Source: Norana najaformis
Lineage: Eukaryota; Annelida; Clitellata; Crassiclitellata; Hormogastridae
Direction of reading: 5' to 3'
Assembly: GCA_964023275.1 (NCBI GenBank)
Contig: OZ029916.1
Location: forward strand, 44,244,080 to 44,308,079
DNA: 64,000 nt
The notes under the pieces are model-generated. The model had not been told where the DNA came from, did no database searches, and worked only from the letters and a program-made list of their open reading frames with translations. The first letter of the stretch is position 1. Every line of letters begins with the position of its first letter. Shown piece by piece: positions 62,513 to 64,000 of this stretch. The position numbers and the translations under genes are program-made.

Positions 62513-63385
62513 TGAATTCTTTTTTCTGAAAGATTTCTTTAGTATCGATTTAGATTTTTCTGAATATGGCAAGACCGTTTTGGCCTCGTTGAAATCTATC
62601 CATCACGAACTTCCGGGTTCAAACACCATGGAGCTGGTCTGATTATATGCTCAATTAGTAAAAATAACAATATGTAATGAAAAATCCACAAAGATCAAAA
62701 ACATCATAGAAATATCAATTTGAAAAAATAATTAATTTATTAATAATGAAGAATAAAAATTTAAAGTAGGAAAATCAATACTTTTATGTTTAATATAGCA
62801 GTGAAGGAAGAGAAGGTTAAAGAAAAAAGATAAGAATAGTAAAAGAAATGTACTGAAAAAGTTCATGAAAACTGAGGTCTAAACATGGTCATCTGATGAA
62901 CACACAGAGAAGACTCATGGCGAAAGTTCCAAAACCCTGTCTAAAATATATCGCTGAATTTTAGAAAGATGGTAAAAGAAATGGAAAACGTATGAGATAG
63001 TTCAAAGAGTTCCGTTTTTAGCGGATCCACAGTCCAAATTAAAACACGAAAAGCTTTCCACTGTTACGGATGTAAGGGGCAGCTTGCGTCCAATGAAAAC
63101 TTCGTATAACTCAACTTCATGAAACAAAAGGGAAAATGTTACAGTTAAAACCTGGTGACCTAGCTGTCTGCATAAGGCATAAGAACGAATTGTCAGTTGT
63201 ATGTGCGACTTCACGGAACTCTAACCCTGAACGCAGAGGTGAAAGGCATTTACTTATATTGGAAATCTGTCTGTTCCATCCGATTCGAGCAGGAACTGGC
63301 AGCAAATTCCAAAACGCTTTTTGAATAAGGTCTAAAGTGCAATAATCGACCCACCTTATAGCGTTTCAAACTTTTTGTTTGATTT
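62513..63385. other. Intergenic stretch downstream of copy 5
   Basis: AT-rich (62640-63000), then unremarkable sequence. Short open frames overlap on both strands and show no recognisable domain. Confidence 0.4.
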
Positions 63386-63482
63386 TGGTGCGTGGGCCAA
63401 CATGCATCTCGCGCGGGCCTACTACGGGTTGAACCCACACAAGCGCATCGACCAAGCCGGTTATTGCACAACCGTGTAAGTT
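63386..63482 (-). mobile_element. tRNA-like SINE head, minus strand
   Basis: The reverse complement reads AACCGGCTTGGTCGATGCGC and GTGGGTTCAACCCGTAG, resembling A and B boxes of a tRNA-derived SINE different from family A. No intact cloverleaf seen. Confidence 0.4.
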
Positions 63483-63839
63483 ATTTCGTTTCAATTTAAG
63501 TTCAAGCGAACGTTTGAGAGTAAGTTCCGGTGTTACTCTCTTATGTAATTAATAATTAATACAGTTGATAGTATACAGAATTGACATTAAAGATTACTAT
63601 ATCGGTACATTTTCTGTTTTAGGTTTATTTAAGCCTTTTAGCTAAGGCAAATTCACTCGCATTTGTTGTACAACAACAAAAAAGCTTAACACAGGCCATT
63701 TTGCGACTGGTCACCTTAGTTCCAAGTCTATCGCCAGAGGCGCTGCGCTAGGCGAGTAGGCCTGCATATTTAATAAAGGCAACATCGATAAGGCACATAT
63801 TGGATCATATTTAGAAACATAGTAGTTTTTACGAAGATT

Positions 63840-63960
63840 TAGAGATCGTGATCGTATCGTAATCCCTAGATTTCTACAGCGCCCAACGAAAGCCGCGCCG
63901 CGGGGATCAGCTTATTCACAGGTGCTCGGCTTATTCACAGGCGCTATAATAGCTATAATA
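63840..63960 (-). repeat. SINE-like family C copy, minus strand
   Basis: ATCGTAATCCCTAGATTTCTACAGCG, CCCAACGAAAGC, GGATCAGCTTATTCACAGG. The last part is tandemly repeated (CGGCTTATTCACAGGCGCT). Confidence 0.55.
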
Positions 63961-64000
63961 AGAGTTGCAGGCCTCAGTTAAGGCCAATACGTCAATAAGG

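Overview
This is an animal nuclear genome window. It has spliced genes with long AT-rich introns (GT/AG borders and conserved phases), many microsatellites, and abundant LINE, SINE and DNA-transposon debris. It shows no bacterial operons, no CRISPR array and no intact RNA gene. Gene family and repeat content suggest an invertebrate bilaterian. The phylum cannot be fixed from sequence alone; the recurrent word TAGGCCTA is a weak hint of a marine deuterostome.

The only host genes I can support are five tandem, same-strand copies of a CRAL-TRIO (Sec14-like) lipid-transfer protein resembling alpha-tocopherol transfer protein. They lie at 527-6567 (copy 1), 10963-18399 (copy 2), 30746-40175 (copy 3), 46183-51495 (copy 4) and 55317-61593 (copy 5). 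Each has seven coding exons with the same lengths and phases (157, 160, 62, 203, 111, 121 and about 143 nt), joining into one open frame of about 312-319 residues. Most exons are too short to stand out as ORFs and were placed from splice sites and paralogue alignment. Copies 1-4 share introns and flanks; copy 5 is the most diverged. Exons 2-7 pair copy 1 with 4 and copy 2 with 3, but exon 1 and its 5' flank pair copy 3 with 4, so the array looks mosaic. Copies 2 and 3 share a premature TGA that removes the last six residues, and a 209-bp tract with one mismatch suggests recent gene conversion between them.

The DNA between and inside the genes is mostly mobile elements. These include a nearly full-length decayed RTE-type LINE with an 11-bp target duplication (25109-28262), a 277-bp hAT-type MITE with an 8-bp target duplication (22010-22286), a piggyBac-like relic with TTAA-flanked inverted ends (29308-30076), a minus-strand L2/CR1-like LINE in intron 2 of copy 3, several LINE 3' fragments, three SINE-like families, a 1-kb foldback structure (8817-9822), and an unclassified inverted-repeat element (22543-23323) that carries a 126-bp (42-codon) tandem repeat. 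The unclassified element is the most novel-looking feature. Several insertions are present in one paralogue and absent from the same intron of another, so their order relative to the gene duplications can be read directly.

The five proteins presumably bind and carry hydrophobic ligands in the cytosol. No cofactor or partner gene lies in the window.
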